Positions 47,411 through 60,604 are shown, counted from the stretch's first letter. The stretch: DNA of 64,000 nucleotides from Sipunculus nudus (GCA_026874595.1 CM049309.1:23503033-23567032); one strand, 5' to 3'. Notes: generated by a model from the sequence alone, not told the origin. A program made the numbers and translations.

Positions 47411-50400
47411 CTGTGGCCAAAAAAAAAACAACAAAAAAAGACAAGCCGGGTACCCCCGGAGAACGCCAGCTGATGGAACTGTTACATTACAGGAGTAATA
47501 AATGGACACATCATGTGTTTATTTGATGGAAGCTCTGTCACCTCGGCCTCCTGACCGACTTCCTGGAAGTACATAGGGAATGTTAATGTACCAGAAACGT
47601 CATCGTTTCTCTTGGACCGCTTTATGGCTTCAGTGGTCACAGTTTTAGTAAACATCTCGGCGAAACAGACATTTAGCAAATTGATCGAGGGGGGGGGGGG
47701 GGGGGGGTTGGGTTCCCATAATGACAGAGAACAATTTGATGGCGTTACTGAAGTGACAGATACAGGGGTTCCCAATCATATATGCAGGATCCTCACAATA
47801 CAGATATCAGGGGAGTCCTGTAATAAAAATGCTTTGGTCAAACATTTATAAATCTAGCAGTGATGGGGAAATGTTTTTGATATGACAGTAAATTAATAGA
47901 TGGATTCTAGGCCTACCCTTGGCTATGTAACAGAGTTGTTCCGGAACTTGGTTCAGTCTTTAATTAACCGGTTGGTCCTCATGCAAGGGGTTAGCTTATG
48001 TTTCTTGATCATCAACAAAGATTTCTTTTGACATGGTTCTCCAGGTCAGTTATTGGCACACGTTTCATCTTGGCGGATGTTCTTGCAATAAAAACCGATT
48101 GAGAATATACTGCATGTGCCGCGCCTGTTCTGTTGCGTCTGCGCTTCGATATGCTACTTGTGCGCGATGCCTGCGTTCGTGCAAGCCCTGCGTGTGGATG
48201 TGCGCATGTGTGTGGATGCGCGTGCTTTGTGTGCCCATGATAGCCTTTCATTGTTTTGCAGCCATGGTGAATACATGGTTAGTTCCCATTAATCGTTCCC
48301 TTATACTCAAAAAGCACGGTTAATTGAATGGTGTGTCATTTGATTAAGATTATACCTGAATACCGTCTTTTTAAGACGTCATGGAGGGTGTCGCATTACA
48401 ACATTTTAACCTTATTTCAGGTAAATTACTCGCTCAGATGACTGGATAAGATGATGCATGGGACTTAATAAACCACCGGACAGAAATACAAGGCGCCTTC
48501 AGACCCGCTCAAAAACTAGGTGCTAGACGCCATTTAAAGAGAAGTGTTCCGCGGTGACAGGTGGAATGTGATTTGTTGATGTTAACGGGTCTTATATTGT
48601 GCCGTTTTATAGGCAAAATAATAGATACGTCGGCAATGGCGAGTGCGTGTAGATGAGTTTTGGTGGGACCGGCTAATCTTCTCACAAACCCTTTTGCAGG
48701 CACAATTAATCAGCTGAGACAGCATGGAGAAGAAGCCGCTTATCAGCTGTCTAACCCTCACAGATCTGATGGAAGTCAATATGAAAATTACACATGAGGT
48801 ACTCGCTTCTCAACATAGGGTTTCCTTCATTTCCTTGTTCACTTGAGTCCGACCAGATAAGCCCATTTCCAGTCGGTATGCCAGTCTTATTTCAGATTCA
48901 TGTCGGGTGGAAAAGAACGCGAGGCCCGTGAAGTCGGAATGTCGTTGTGGTGGTTTTATTTACCAAAGGTCAACTTGAAATCTAAAGGATGCTAGACAGA
49001 GCTTTAGAAAGTTCTCTTTTTCTCAGTTTGACTCTTGCTTATTCCTTGCTCATACGGGGTCTTGCCGACTCTTGTGACATGCAATCTTTCGAATCACCTG
49101 AACATCATCTGTTAACCGGAGACCTTGCCATTTTAATGAACCTGTAAGAAGAGAATGGTTTCCGGTCGGCCTAATTTCCACAAGCAGACCTGTCATTTCC
49201 CACTCTTAGTTGGTCTTCTGAACAATGATTAAACATGGCTTACTCAGTGTGAAGATGGTTTTGTTCTACCACTCTGACGCAAAGCACATTCTGCTGCGTT
49301 AGCAAAAAGTTATCCAACACGACGGTTCCTGCTCTCATCTCAATCACTTGCATCTTTTTATCCTTAGAGATTCACTTAAGACTTTATGGATCTAATTTTC
49401 ATTCATGATATTTTTCATCTCATTATTCTAAAAGACGATAAAAAATCTTCATCCAAGGGAATTCATTGCGACGTATATGTGAATGTGACGTCACTGGTTA
49501 GCCTTAAAAAATCTTAAAGAATTTGTACGAACGGGCACCAGAACATGAGCGAGATCAGATATAATGAAAATATCGAGAGTCGTAAGTCAGTCCTTGTTTT
49601 CCTGACTGCAAATCAATAGAAGGTACCCGCGAGGACGCCGGCACGCGCCCCGTTTCTTATAAATGTAGACCTCTCTAAATGGGTCACGGGCTTCCGATTC
49701 ATATTCTGACAAGGAAGATAGTGGACGTCAATATATTTATTATCCTTGTGTTCTTTTTTTTTTTATTAAAATCACAACTTCGTATTCTTTATTCGCTCAG
49801 GGACTGCAAACGGCATGAAAAAACGGCTTTTTATTATTTAACAGTCACCTCTGAAAGAGAAAAAGGATTCTGAGATGTGTAAATCACAAACACAAGTACT
49901 TTGATGCTCTGGTTGAAGGCTTGGTGAGCATATAAATTCGTAAGGGTGTTCGTTTTTCAGGTATTTCCTTATTACTTATTCAACAACATAACACAGTCTC
50001 CATCTGCAATATGAATATAAAAAATACTTTCTTGATAAAAAAAAAATCACTGATGTTTCTCCCTCACTGCTGGCTCCAGGACTAAAAGACTCCGGACTTT
50101 GAATGGAGAAAATCGATGTTGAATCCTCGTCTGGTGCTGGATCAGGGGATCACCCTCGATGATTTTATCATAGCACATTTTATCTTTGACCATTTGAATA
50201 AAGCTAGTGCCTTGTAGAGTAGAAACGTTAACTCTGCGGAGTCTCACATCTCCAGCTTTATTTGGTTTAGCTTCTTCAAACCGCGGCAAAGGGGACTACA
50301 AGCTTTTATGTGTAAGTATTTTATTTTAGCCGCTTGTTTCTATATTTAACGCTCAAATTACAAACTGCCTAATGAGCAGTACAAAGAAAATAGCGGCCCT

Positions 50401-50814
50401 ATCACTTCAGCGTTCTCCTCGTTGTTGTCCTCTTTATAATTACTCGCGTTGTGAAATCGCCTAAAACGCTTGCTCGCATCGCAAGGCATCGCACACATTC
50501 GCACATAAATACATGAGAATGTGGAAAGAGACCAGATGTGTTGAAATATTTCGGATATTTTCAAATATTTCGTGTAATTACCGGTAAATTCCAAGAAACC
50601 GCGATAAAATGTCCAAAAATCCTGGAAACGCATAAAAACGCGAGGTAACGTACATAAAAATACAGAAAATTACAACAAGGGTCACAAGGATACTCCAGCA
50701 GCTCGTTTTCTCAACTCCCGGATCTTTTGCGCAAATCAAACGCGACTGTGTAGAGTGAAACACTATATAGATACAGATACAATGAAAATTTTAGCTGAAG
50801 CATAAGTCATGAGT
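47411..50814. other. Spacer with poly-G tract, no firm gene
   Basis: A poly-G tract of about 16 lies near 47692-47707 and a CRE at 49486-49493. Around 50050-50290 a minus frame (PNKAGDVRLRRVNVSTLQGT) resembles 3'-terminal retroelement text but is not firmly identifiable. A short frame from ATG 48724 (MEKKPLISCLTLTDLMEVNM) has no support. Confidence 0.35.
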
Positions 50815-50889
50815 AGGGTCGATTATTACAACAGTCTACTCGTTGGTGCGTCCCAGAAGGAATTGAACCGTTTGCAGTGTATTCAGAAC
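50815..50889 (+). pseudogene. LINE ORF2 relic, upstream part
   Basis: Twenty-five codons reading RVDYYNSLLVGASQKELNRL and then QCIQN, a clear match to the LDYCNSLL...RLQxxQN motif of the region behind the reverse transcriptase in CR1/L2-type LINEs. It is truncated on the left and interrupted on the right by a 699-bp insertion; the continuing text resumes in the same frame at 51598. Confidence 0.85.
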
Positions 50890-51588
50890 TACGCTCTTTA
50901 CACAGCGCTTTAACTATAGGCCTTCTGCCTAGATGGTTAGCGCTGTTTGTTATGACCTCGTATCCTGAATTGCTACACCAGAGGGGAGCACTGTGTTTTT
51001 GTCCAATCAGATGAGACCTTGTGCTGGAAGACACGGCCAAGCGAGGAATACACGGAGCCAATTATGTTCATTTCGTTTTGAGTGACAGCTCATCGTCCTT
51101 GTAACCGTCTGAACAGGCCACAGGCCCGGAGAGAATTACCGCAGACATGGTTTGCTTAGGGCCTTGGGCACATAAGATGCCCGGCCGGTGAGCTGTAATT
51201 CAAACGAAACGTAACAACAAAGGCTGCGTGCACAACTCGCTGGCTGTTTTCAGTTCTGCAGACAACAGATACATGGCTACGCTAACACTGTCATACTGTC
51301 AGAATCGAATCGGTCGATGATGCGAGAATGCAGAGGGAGCTATTAAAATTCGACCGTTAACTGTCTTCAAACGGCGCTTGAAGCGCAGCCATGGGCTGAG
51401 CCAGGATGCCTGTCGAGTGTTTGTTTATTGACATCTGGTTGGCTGCTTGTCACATCATACGCACATGTTTTTCAGCGGACAACGAACCGCCATCTGGTGT
51501 CTAAATATATCACAAACGGTCAAAGCTGGCAGCGTGAAAATCAGTTGCTTCTTTAGAAGCGTAAGATATCCGCTGCCTCGGGAGCGTA
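50890..51588. mobile_element. 699-bp DNA transposon (MITE-like) inserted in a LINE, 9-bp target duplication
   Basis: ATTCAGAAC occurs at 50881-50889 and at 51589-51597, exactly flanking this segment. The left end begins TACGCTCTTTACACAGCG; the reverse complement of the right end begins TACGCTCCCGAGGCAGCG, 13 of 18 identical. Removing the segment and one copy of the 9-mer makes the LINE reading frame continuous, so this is a genuine insertion. A 9-bp duplication with short inverted ends suits Mutator-like or Merlin-type elements; superfamily not established. No transposase is encoded, so it is non-autonomous. Confidence 0.85.
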
Positions 51589-51597
51589 ATTCAGAAC

Positions 51598-52050
51598 AAG
51601 TGTGCTCGTTTTGTAACCAGTCTAAGAAAGTATGACCACATCACGCCCTCGCTGAAAGCACTTCACTGGCTGAAAATTCCATACAGAATTAAATATAAGA
51701 TTCTAGTATTAACTTTTAAGTCTATTAAGATAGCAGCACCAGAGTATCTGATTGAAGCTCTCAAATTAAATTACATAATAAACGGTATAATAAACGGTTA
51801 AGGTCATTCACAGCCGATCCCAGCCAGGTGTAATTTGTCTTTAACTCTACACGGTTGTTTTGTATAGGTAGCTCCTAGGCTTTGGAATGCTTTACCTCAG
51901 AACCTTAGAAACACAGAGGACATGTCTGTTGAATTATTTAAGTCAGGACTAAAGACTCATTAATTTAAACTCTGTTATGACTGTTAAGTACCTTTGACTA
52001 TTAGAGTTTAAAAGTGCGCTATATTAAGTGATAATTGTAATTGTAGTAAT
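51598..52050 (+). pseudogene. LINE ORF2 carboxy-terminal relic and 3' end
   Basis: Continues the LINE text in frame: KCARFVTSLRKYDHITPSLK, then ALHWLKIPYRIKYKILVLTF, matching the KYDHITPxLKxLHWLPVxxRIxYKI motif of CR1/L2-type ORF2 tails. Stops appear near 51800. The typical APRLWNALPQNLRN...ELFKSGLKTH ending is readable at about 51870-51963. A GCGCTATATTAA motif and ATTGTAATTGTA repeats at the end resemble the 3' terminus of such LINEs. Severely 5'-truncated and inactive. Confidence 0.85.
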
Positions 52051-53119
52051 TGTAAAAAAGATCGCACGGGGAATAGCGTGAAATTGCGTGAACATGTAAA
52101 GGACCATATACGTCCTCTGAAAACGCATTGATGTCTTCCATTGTTTATGTTAACAAATGATGTATATAGATGTATAACACAGACAGATCTGCGAAAGAAA
52201 TGCCATCATAGCAAATATATTTATTTTTCATTCTCCCTTTTTCATTGTTTCCTCATAATTTAACACAGGAATCGTATAGCAGGAATGTTATCAGCTATTT
52301 GACATTTTTTTCTTTAGACGCCATTTTTATTTTCCTCTCGAGGATCTTCTATTTATCATTAAAAACAACAGCATCCTCACGACTTCAGAAGCTGTAATTA
52401 TTAAGGTAATAACATTATAAGGTTATTGTACAAGAAGTATTAAAACAATAAAAGTCTCCAGTCTCTAGTCTCTATTTCTAAAAATAAAAAGAAAATTTTA
52501 AGAGGGAAGATTTTGAAGGGTAAACCTATATTATTCAGTAGAGAAATGAACGCGGAAACTCGTTCCGCAGACGCAGCATGAAATTTACTAGAATAAAAAC
52601 GGGAATTGAGCAATATTGCTGTATCTAGTTTACGGTTGACCTCACAACCAGACTTGCTTTTTGCTATCGGGATCGAGGTATCAAGACACCAAACCTGGCA
52701 AGAAAACCAATTCTGCTGGTACAGATAGTGAAATAAATGATCCAGTGCTTTGTTTGCTGTTTCTTTTTCGTCTGATCGATACCGGGGCCCCTCCAGAGTG
52801 GCGTTTTGGTATTAACCTATGATTGCTACTTTAAATGGACCACCGGCAATACAGATACTGGCATTGTTAACGGTCACCTGCCCCTCCTGACACGGTGCAC
52901 TATGACCCGACACCATCACGTGACAAGATGTGATGTCCACAGCTCATCGCGTATTTCGAAGTTTTTTTTTCAACAAATGGTTTTCCTCATTGATTGATAA
53001 AGGTTTATACCTTTTTATAATGTGGCAGCGGTGGTATAAACTCCCGTCCAGTTCATTTGTAAAAGACCCATGGGACAGTTTCCTGCACTCTGGAACGTTC
53101 CTGTTTACACACACACACA

Positions 53120-53164
<45 letters not shown>

Positions 53165-55450
53165 TTACGCGTATCCCAATAAAGGGTCGGATGCAGTGAG
53201 GATTGATTTCCTCCACAGAATTTTCTGGTTTATACTTTGTGGTTTCTTATCTTAAAGACTTTACGTAAACCATCGACACTATTTCACTCGTATTGGATTG
53301 TGCTTTGTGTCTTAAAGAATTATCTGTTTTCATCACCATATACATTGTTCAGCCATGTACAGTGTCTTGATAGGTATCGAGTAGCTTTCAGTAGTTTCTT
53401 AAAAAAAACAGGGTATGTGTGAAAAAGATATTCTACACCTCTATGTAGCGTCAAACGTTTAACATTTTTCACAGGAAGTAATGCTCCGTAAGTTCCTGTC
53501 CTCCATTCACATGCGCTTTTCCAAATGGGAATTTAATAAGAGAACATTTGTTCTGCAACAAGTAAAGTTGTTATTACACCAATTATTTTAATCATGACAC
53601 ATTATAAATAACTAAAGGTAATGAAAGTGCATCCCATATCTTGAATGAATAATGTACGTGTACTCTAAATATTAATGTTTCATGTGAACACAGCAGAACC
53701 AGCATGAGATTGTGTACATGTGTGCTTTGTTTACCGTCAGAATACCAGATCACTTGGTTATTTCTGGACAAGCTATAGTTCCAAAGCAAGTCTGTGTAGA
53801 ACCTGTGTCCTGTGACAGTGTATTGTTGGACGGTATTGTTATGCCCGTCGTACAACAGCCTCCGCCCCTAATTTATTGTGCTGGCAAATACGTGATAACT
53901 TTGTACAAACTAACTGTTTTCAAGCAATTCATGGGAGTCCGATTGACCTGAGCACCCATTGGTGTCAAGAAGCGACGGATGAAAGGGTGCGAGTTGGAGT
54001 AATTATTCCTGTTGCTTTCTCCCAACTTGGTTACAGAAGTACTCGGCTGATATATTGAACACTTCGCCAACCGTTAAACAAGAGAATATTGTGAGGCCAT
54101 CCATCTTCTGTTTATTGATTCTGTATAGAGTATTGCCGCCCTATTTTAAATTGCTTAATGGAATTGATGGTAATGGACGTCATTAATTTCCTATGTCACA
54201 GTGATGAAAGAGAAAGTATGACTGCCCTCCACTCTGACGTCGTATAGGTTAATGACGAATAATGAAATTCAAAGGAGGAAATCTGTAGAATCAAGGTTTC
54301 GCAAAACAGGTGACAACAGATAATGGCATTTAATTACTATTGATGACGCTGGGAGTGAAGAGATAAGTGGTTCACTAATAAGCTTTCTACAAAGACTGCA
54401 GAAACACGATCTTATGAATATTCTGAAGAAACCTCTATTTTGCAAACCCCATGCCTTTAACAAAGTAAATTAAAAAATTTGCAAGCGAATATAATTTGCG
54501 CTATCCAGGGGACGGGGATATGGGTTAACATTACTTCTAAACCACTCTTAACATCATCATGCGTAATCCATCTAGCTATAACTGACTTAGACATTAATGA
54601 CTCTCATCCTGTCACGCCCTATTTAACCAGTAACCTAACTCGAAACAACACTACCTAGGTCACTCCATGTAGGGTACATATGTAAGTAATTTTGTGCTGG
54701 GAAATGATTGCCTGGTGACGGAGTAAAACAGGAGTAAATTGAAAATAACATGAAAACAACATACATTAAAACGAAAAATAACAAAAAAATATTACATATA
54801 ACTGTATTTCGGTTATTAGGTTTTTGTTCATATTTATACGATCAGGACATTAAGTTTGGTTATATTGCAATTTGCAAGAGTAGCCGTTTTCATTTCAGGA
54901 TATACAGCTGAGCGGTGAACGGTTCATCGGGTTTTGTCTATTTTTGTATGTGTGTAATATGCAATTCTTTCTTAATCAAAAGCTGCCAAAATAAATTTAA
55001 TAAATAAATAGTATATAATAGATTGTAAACATGTAGTTGGGTTACAATGTTTGATTGCAGAGTTTAAATAACTAAATGAGTTTAAGTAATATATTTTTGA
55101 TAAATAAAAAATCATTTACAACAAATTTTATAATGAACATATGCATTTTGAGGAAAAAGACGCTTTGAGGACTGAAGAATTTTGCACCTGATTTTCATAC
55201 ACCATTCTTTAACCTTTGAATAAAGCCCTGCTAACAGTGACACAAAGGAAACGTGGAAAAATAGTAGGCATTTAACAAATCATTTAAAAAAAGAACCTCA
55301 CTATTAAACGTAGATAGCGTAGGAGGAAATGTAATAAAACGATGATTAATATTATTGCATAATTTTTGTAAAACATTAAAAGAGATTGAGTTATGGAGTA
55401 CCGGGGTGATATTTGCGGTTAGTGCTTATACTTCTAAGAAATAACCTTGA
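52051..55450. other. AT-rich spacer
   Basis: Contains (TA)n at 53121-53161. Open frames at 53712-53951 and elsewhere show no motifs. An acceptor-like tract ends near 54899 (GTTTTCATTTCAG), followed by 31 open codons starting DIQLSGERFIGF, without other support. Confidence 0.35.
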
Positions 55451-55458
55451 GTACTCAC

Positions 55459-55900
55459 CCGGAATAACAGCGCTTGATGGCAGGTGATTCAAGTTCTACA
55501 CAAGCAACACTAACATGGTCCGACCTCGGTAAAAAGAATTGGCAAGTGTAAGGAGGTTTTCCACATACGCTACACCGCGCACCTGTCCAGAACAACACAC
55601 AAGTGCTGAGATCGTCTCTCAGGTATAGGGACCAGCAAGTCACCCGGCCAGAACACCTGACAGCCTAGCGTCTGACGTCACACGCGGACTCTCCTCTCTG
55701 GCTGTTGTGAATGGCGCGTGGCTTCCCCCAGTCAATCACATTGCTGAACAGACAGCTTGCTGGAACAGCCCAGTCCAACTTAATCCAGCACTGCTCTGGT
55801 CGATTCCCGCCGACCAGTCCTGTGTCAGAATACAATTGACTTTGTATAATTATGTTTCCCATGACTGAGACCCCGGGAACGTCGAGGAACACATTTATTT
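55459..55900 (-). promoter_or_regulatory. Candidate promoter and first exon on the minus strand
   Basis: GC-richer than its surroundings. On the minus strand it ends at a perfect donor, GTGAGTAC (complement of 55451-55458), and contains a palindromic CRE at 55673-55680. Two minus frames are open (55455-55643, with seven cysteines, and 55665-55892) but neither has a recognised domain; an internal acceptor (GTTGTTCTGGACAG) would alternatively make a short internal exon. The nearest downstream minus-strand gene is the GPCR, whose 5' UTR begins at an acceptor at 46193, so this may be its non-coding first exon. That link is inference from order and strand only. Confidence 0.35.
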
Positions 55901-56833
55901 CATTATCATGATTATACTTACAGTTACCACTGCATTATGGGACCCTTATTGATGTATAAACAGGGACGTTTACAAATTAACACTTCTTGTTTAACGGTAT
56001 CTGTACCTTATTTTGCAATGTTTCATTGAACACCCAGCCTTACGATCTTTGACGCATTTCCTTAAAACTGGACAAAATTTAGGTATTATTACATTATTAT
56101 ATACAATCATTGACTATATTGCATGGTCCTCCTTAATCTTAATTAGTCAAAATGATACTGAGCAAATGGACATTCATGTAATTAAGGGGCTGTATTTGTA
56201 GAATCCTAGAACTAATTACATAATCAGTTTAAAGGTTAATTGCTAGAGATGAAGTGTTGTCCTCTGATTTCTGCAGATTTTTCTTATTCCTGCTTTAACT
56301 TGTATCCGAGAGCACTGTGGAGACTCTTGTCACACGATTGTCTATATTTCTTTTCCTAATGATCAACTGCTAATGTCTCCTCGGGTTTCCTGGAAGTCCC
56401 TGGAAGATGGACTTAAATACAAGTTCTGGTTAAGGAATACTCCGTTTATTATGCATTTTTCATAATTGTGCAAGTGTGTTTTCCAGATTACTATAATTCT
56501 TAAGCTAGCACAATTTGCAACCTTGTATTTAAAAGCAACCAAAAAGTTGTTTTAAATTCATAAAGAGAACAAAGTATGACCATAAAGGGTTTTTTTTTTG
56601 TTTTTTCTCCTCTATCATGTCTCTATCTACGACAAAACTGAAATTTTAATTTTTGATTCAATAAAACACTATAAAAGAAGCAAAACACTTTTTATTTTTT
56701 TTTCATGTAGTTAAATATTAGCTCACTATAAGATAGCCTGATGTTACTGGGTGCTTAAAATAATGTACCTTGATTTTTTTTTTTCAATGTTACAAAATCA
56801 TATTTTCAAATTAAATTCAAAAATATAAATATG
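55901..56833. other. AT-rich spacer
   Basis: Long T runs near 56588 and 56775; no gene or repeat recognised. Confidence 0.4.
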
Positions 56834-56835
56834 TA

Positions 56836-59800
56836 CAGTGGAACCTCTTCTAGTGGGCACCTCGATCAAATGGACACTTTTGGGCAGTCCCAATTTTCCT
56901 TCTCTTTATTGTATAATGTGGGCACCTCAATATTCTGTAAAGTGGGCAGTTTTCAAGAGCTTATGTGGGCACTTCACGGATTTTCATGGTTGAACTACCT
57001 CCTTATAACAACTTTGAAAGCCGCCTTTATAGCGCTCTAAAGTTATTAAGATAATATTAATTCTTAATTATTAATTATTAATATTCTTAAATTTTAATAA
57101 TAACAATCAAAACAAATGAACCAAATTAAGAGGTGTACCAGTGAACATTGCATAATAATGATTATAATCTACTTAACTCAAGACTTAGCTTGAGATGCGT
57201 GCATACTAACTAGATTAATATGCCAACGCCGGCTCAAGTCAGAGATCACCCCTCACTAGATGCCCCTGTGTTTATTAATTAATACTAACTGCTCCCGTGG
57301 AAAATCCACGGCTCTATCTGATGCATATATTTTTGTAATGAGCTGATAGGAACTAAACGACGCATATTTTAATCCTAAGGTTTTTACAGGAACTTTTGCC
57401 AAGTATTTCACTTAAATGATATAAAGATCACTTCTGCTAGAATTTTCCAGGAACATCCTCCCCAAAATATCAACATAGAAAAAAACTTATTCTATTCCAG
57501 AAATCACACAAAAATATTTTTTTTCCCGATAAACAACATAGGTCCGACAGCTTCATTGCGTGGGAAACATTGTAGATATAATGATTGTATAAAGAAGCAT
57601 TCTACCGAGATATTATATGAAAGATGCTTTGTATTATTTGAAGCTCAGGCGACATCGTAAAACACGATGTTTATTCAGTGTAGTCAGTTTAGGGTATAGT
57701 CTAAGGCATGTTTACAGACACATACGTTATTTGTATAGACATGCACATGCCGTTGAAGTCTCTTGTACGCGGAACGTATAGCTGCCAATGAGAAAAATAT
57801 ATTCCAACAATATTAAGTTTTTGGTTTCAGTACTTTAAATTGTCATGGCGTAAGCAGGCCTGAAGCAAAATTGACAACTCTCCCAGATAAAAAGAAAGCA
57901 GTATGATATATTTCGATTAAAGCATTTAGCTTAGAAACCACTTCAGCCTTGGTTCGTTGCATTGTCATTCAGCAAATAAACGCAAAATGTAATATACCGA
58001 TTTTGCTGAAAATTTGTAGAGGGCTAGCTGGAGTAAAACTACATCCGTAATCCATTACATTTTTTGAGGTAATCGGATCACTATAATATATTTTTTTCCT
58101 ATGTGCAAAAATCACAATTCTACAAAGGAATAATTATAAGGGGCTTTTCCTTTGTCCCCGAGTAGAAGCCGCCCATTCGTATGCGGTTGTTCTGCCACTC
58201 GCCTGGTGATCCCATGTTTCTGAACCATGACAATGTTTTACATGAAACGTGCACGTATGAACGAACGACTGATTTGTAGATTCTGGTGGGGGTTTCAAAG
58301 TCAATAAGAGATTGAGGAACCTTAGAAGTGTGTGCTATCCCCCCCCCCCCCCCCGGTCTTCCTTTTGAAAAAAAAACTATTTTTCAAACAACCAATAAAT
58401 CGGCCGAACTATTAAAACCATGGTTATCATGGAAAGATACTTCTGAATGTATAAAAATCAACATACCTGTAAACCTATAAAACGGTGATCGTGTAAAGGG
58501 TCTCAGCTCTTTGTGTCCACTCAACGGAAAAATACTCCCTATTAAAAGATTCATGTGGACATGTGTTCTTTTTGACAGAGTAATATTCCTTAACAGGCGA
58601 TAAAATAGAAATGGGTTCAGTGGGGATTACAGGTCGCCTCCTGAAAAAGCTTGCCAGGCGAAAATGTTTTGCTGAACATTTGTAGAGGGGTTAGGGTAAA
58701 GACATATCAATAGGCCATTTCATTTTGGGGGTAATAAGAATCACCACAATATATATTTTCTGATAAACCATGATAAAAAAGGACCATTCCTTTGTTCCAT
58801 TGTGGAAGCCACCCATTTTATTGATTTATTCTGCTACTCGAAAGGTGATCTCGTGTTAATGAAGCATGACAGTGTTCACACATGAAACGCATCCACGTGA
58901 ACACATGACTGATATTAAAGGAGATTCTGGTGGAGGTCTGTACGCCCTGACTACAAATTCTAGTTTGTTATCAATTAAAGATGTACTGGTAATATTTTTT
59001 GTATGTTTCACCGTCCCTACAAACAACGGATCTTAACAAATATATGTGACCCCCCCCCCCCGACCCCACCCGAATGATAATTGTGGGGCTTCTTTAAAAA
59101 AAATTCATAAACACATAACTTGGCCGAACTTGGTAATCATGGAATATTTTTGAATGTATAAAAATCAAAATACCTGTAACCCATAAAAATTTGTCAAACG
59201 GAAGTCACATCACTGGACTCGGTGCCCAGTGTTCACCAAACTGAAAAGCCCTCGCATTGAAAGCGGAGTCATGTGGTCTTTGGATTAAAAACCTTTACTT
59301 CCTTTTGAGAGAGAAAATTACATTAGAGGCGTTACAATGGATACGGGGGATCAATGGGGAATATATTTTGGGCAGGACATGCGCTCTAGCCACGGTCTTA
59401 ACAGGCCAGTGAAAATCCCCCAGGCGCCTCCTGAAAAAGCGCCACAGGCGTGGAGGACCTTGCAGAACAAAAGATATAGGGGCACCTATTAAAATTATTA
59501 ATTATTCAGCTTAATAGGGCATAATCCCACAAAATAAAACAAACTTGTTCTAGAAGAGCACACCACCGATACGTCTGCCGAATTTGGAGGGTTAAATCAG
59601 GACGGAAGCAGGTAAACCCAGGTCTAGAAAAAACCCAACTCCGTATTAATTATATAGATTTGTTTGTTTGGCTACCAAGAGTGGAAGGAAGCCTTGTTCA
59701 TTCATACAAAATTTTACTCTGTGATGAGGTGACACAGCTTAATGCCCCCCTGGCCCATCACAGGTAGTCGGGTACATGCCTACTAGACCAGGGCAGTGTT

Positions 59801-60399
59801 TATTTAAAAGTTGTTACATAACGATTCATATTGTTGAAATGTTGTCCAACTTAGACTATCTAACAGCAAATGCAACGCTGCAATGTGCACTTTGCTCCAC
59901 GTGCACTTTACTCCAAACGATCTTTAATCACAGACTTTTTCACCACGAAATAAGAATTGTGACAATTCAACACATTCATACAAAGTGTATCCCACTTGTG
60001 TTTTACATACTTGTCTACTTGATAAAGGACGTTTTCTTAAGATGATAGTATTTAGATTAGTAACGTACTATCTTTGCTTTTTTACTTATATATTTTTTTA
60101 ACAGAAAATGAATAAATTTCAAAGAATATATTATTAAGAATTATTACTTCCCATGGTAATGCTAAATACCACATGCTGCTTTTCCATTTTGTGCTTAAAA
60201 AAATGAATTTATATATATGGACCATCTGCACACAACTTCCTTTTATTGTGCTTATTTTTGTCCATACTGTTATGTGATAAAATACATTCTAAGGGGCAGC
60301 ACTCTATGTGCTGGCTATTACCTCCATAAAGTGGGCACCTCTATAAAGTGGGCACTTTGGTCCAGTCCCAAGGGTGCCAACATTATAAAGGTTCGACTG
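56836..60399. mobile_element. 3.56-kb pogo/Tc1-mariner-like element, non-autonomous
   Basis: Left end: TA then CAGTGGAACCTCTTCTAGTG; right end in reverse complement: TA then CAGTCGAACCTTTATAATGT, with GGCACC following on both sides. TA dinucleotides flank both ends (56834-56835 and 60400-60401), the Tc1/mariner target. CAGTnGAACCT ends are typical of pogo-like elements. Subterminal GTGGGCACCTC words repeat several times on each side. The interior has no transposase-length frame; the longest frames (56831-57040, 59776-60045) lack motifs. An internal tandem duplication is described separately. Size and lack of coding suggest a long deletion derivative or filled MITE. Confidence 0.75.
58010..59420. 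repeat. Tandem duplication of about 0.66 kb inside the pogo-like element
   Basis: Landmarks at 58010-58620 recur in the same order at 58668-59300: TTTGCTGAAnATTTGTAGAG, CCTTTGTyCC...GAAGCC, a GGTGATC motif, CATGAAACG, GAGATTCTGGTGG or its variant, a poly-C tract, GGCCGAACT and TGTATAAAAATCAA. A third partial landmark (CGCCTCCTGAAAAAGC) at about 58635 and 59427 marks the downstream boundary. The copies are strongly diverged, so the duplication is old. Confidence 0.7.
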
Positions 60400-60604
60400 T
60401 ATACCATCAGAAAGAACAATCTACCAGGTTTAATCTAATGTATACTTCATTATAATGAAGCTATATAATACTATATAATGAGCCTAATATGGATTTACAA
60501 CAACTTTTGGGTTGTTTTAGATATAGGGATTTTTGCCAATTGTGCTTCCTGAACCAGCCTACCTCATGATGCGGCCTACTAAAAGAAAGGTGAGTTTTAT
60601 CTAA

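Noticed and set aside
53592-54070. Overlapping open frames of 65-87 codons on both strands
   Set aside because: No motif, splice signal or composition shift; most likely chance.
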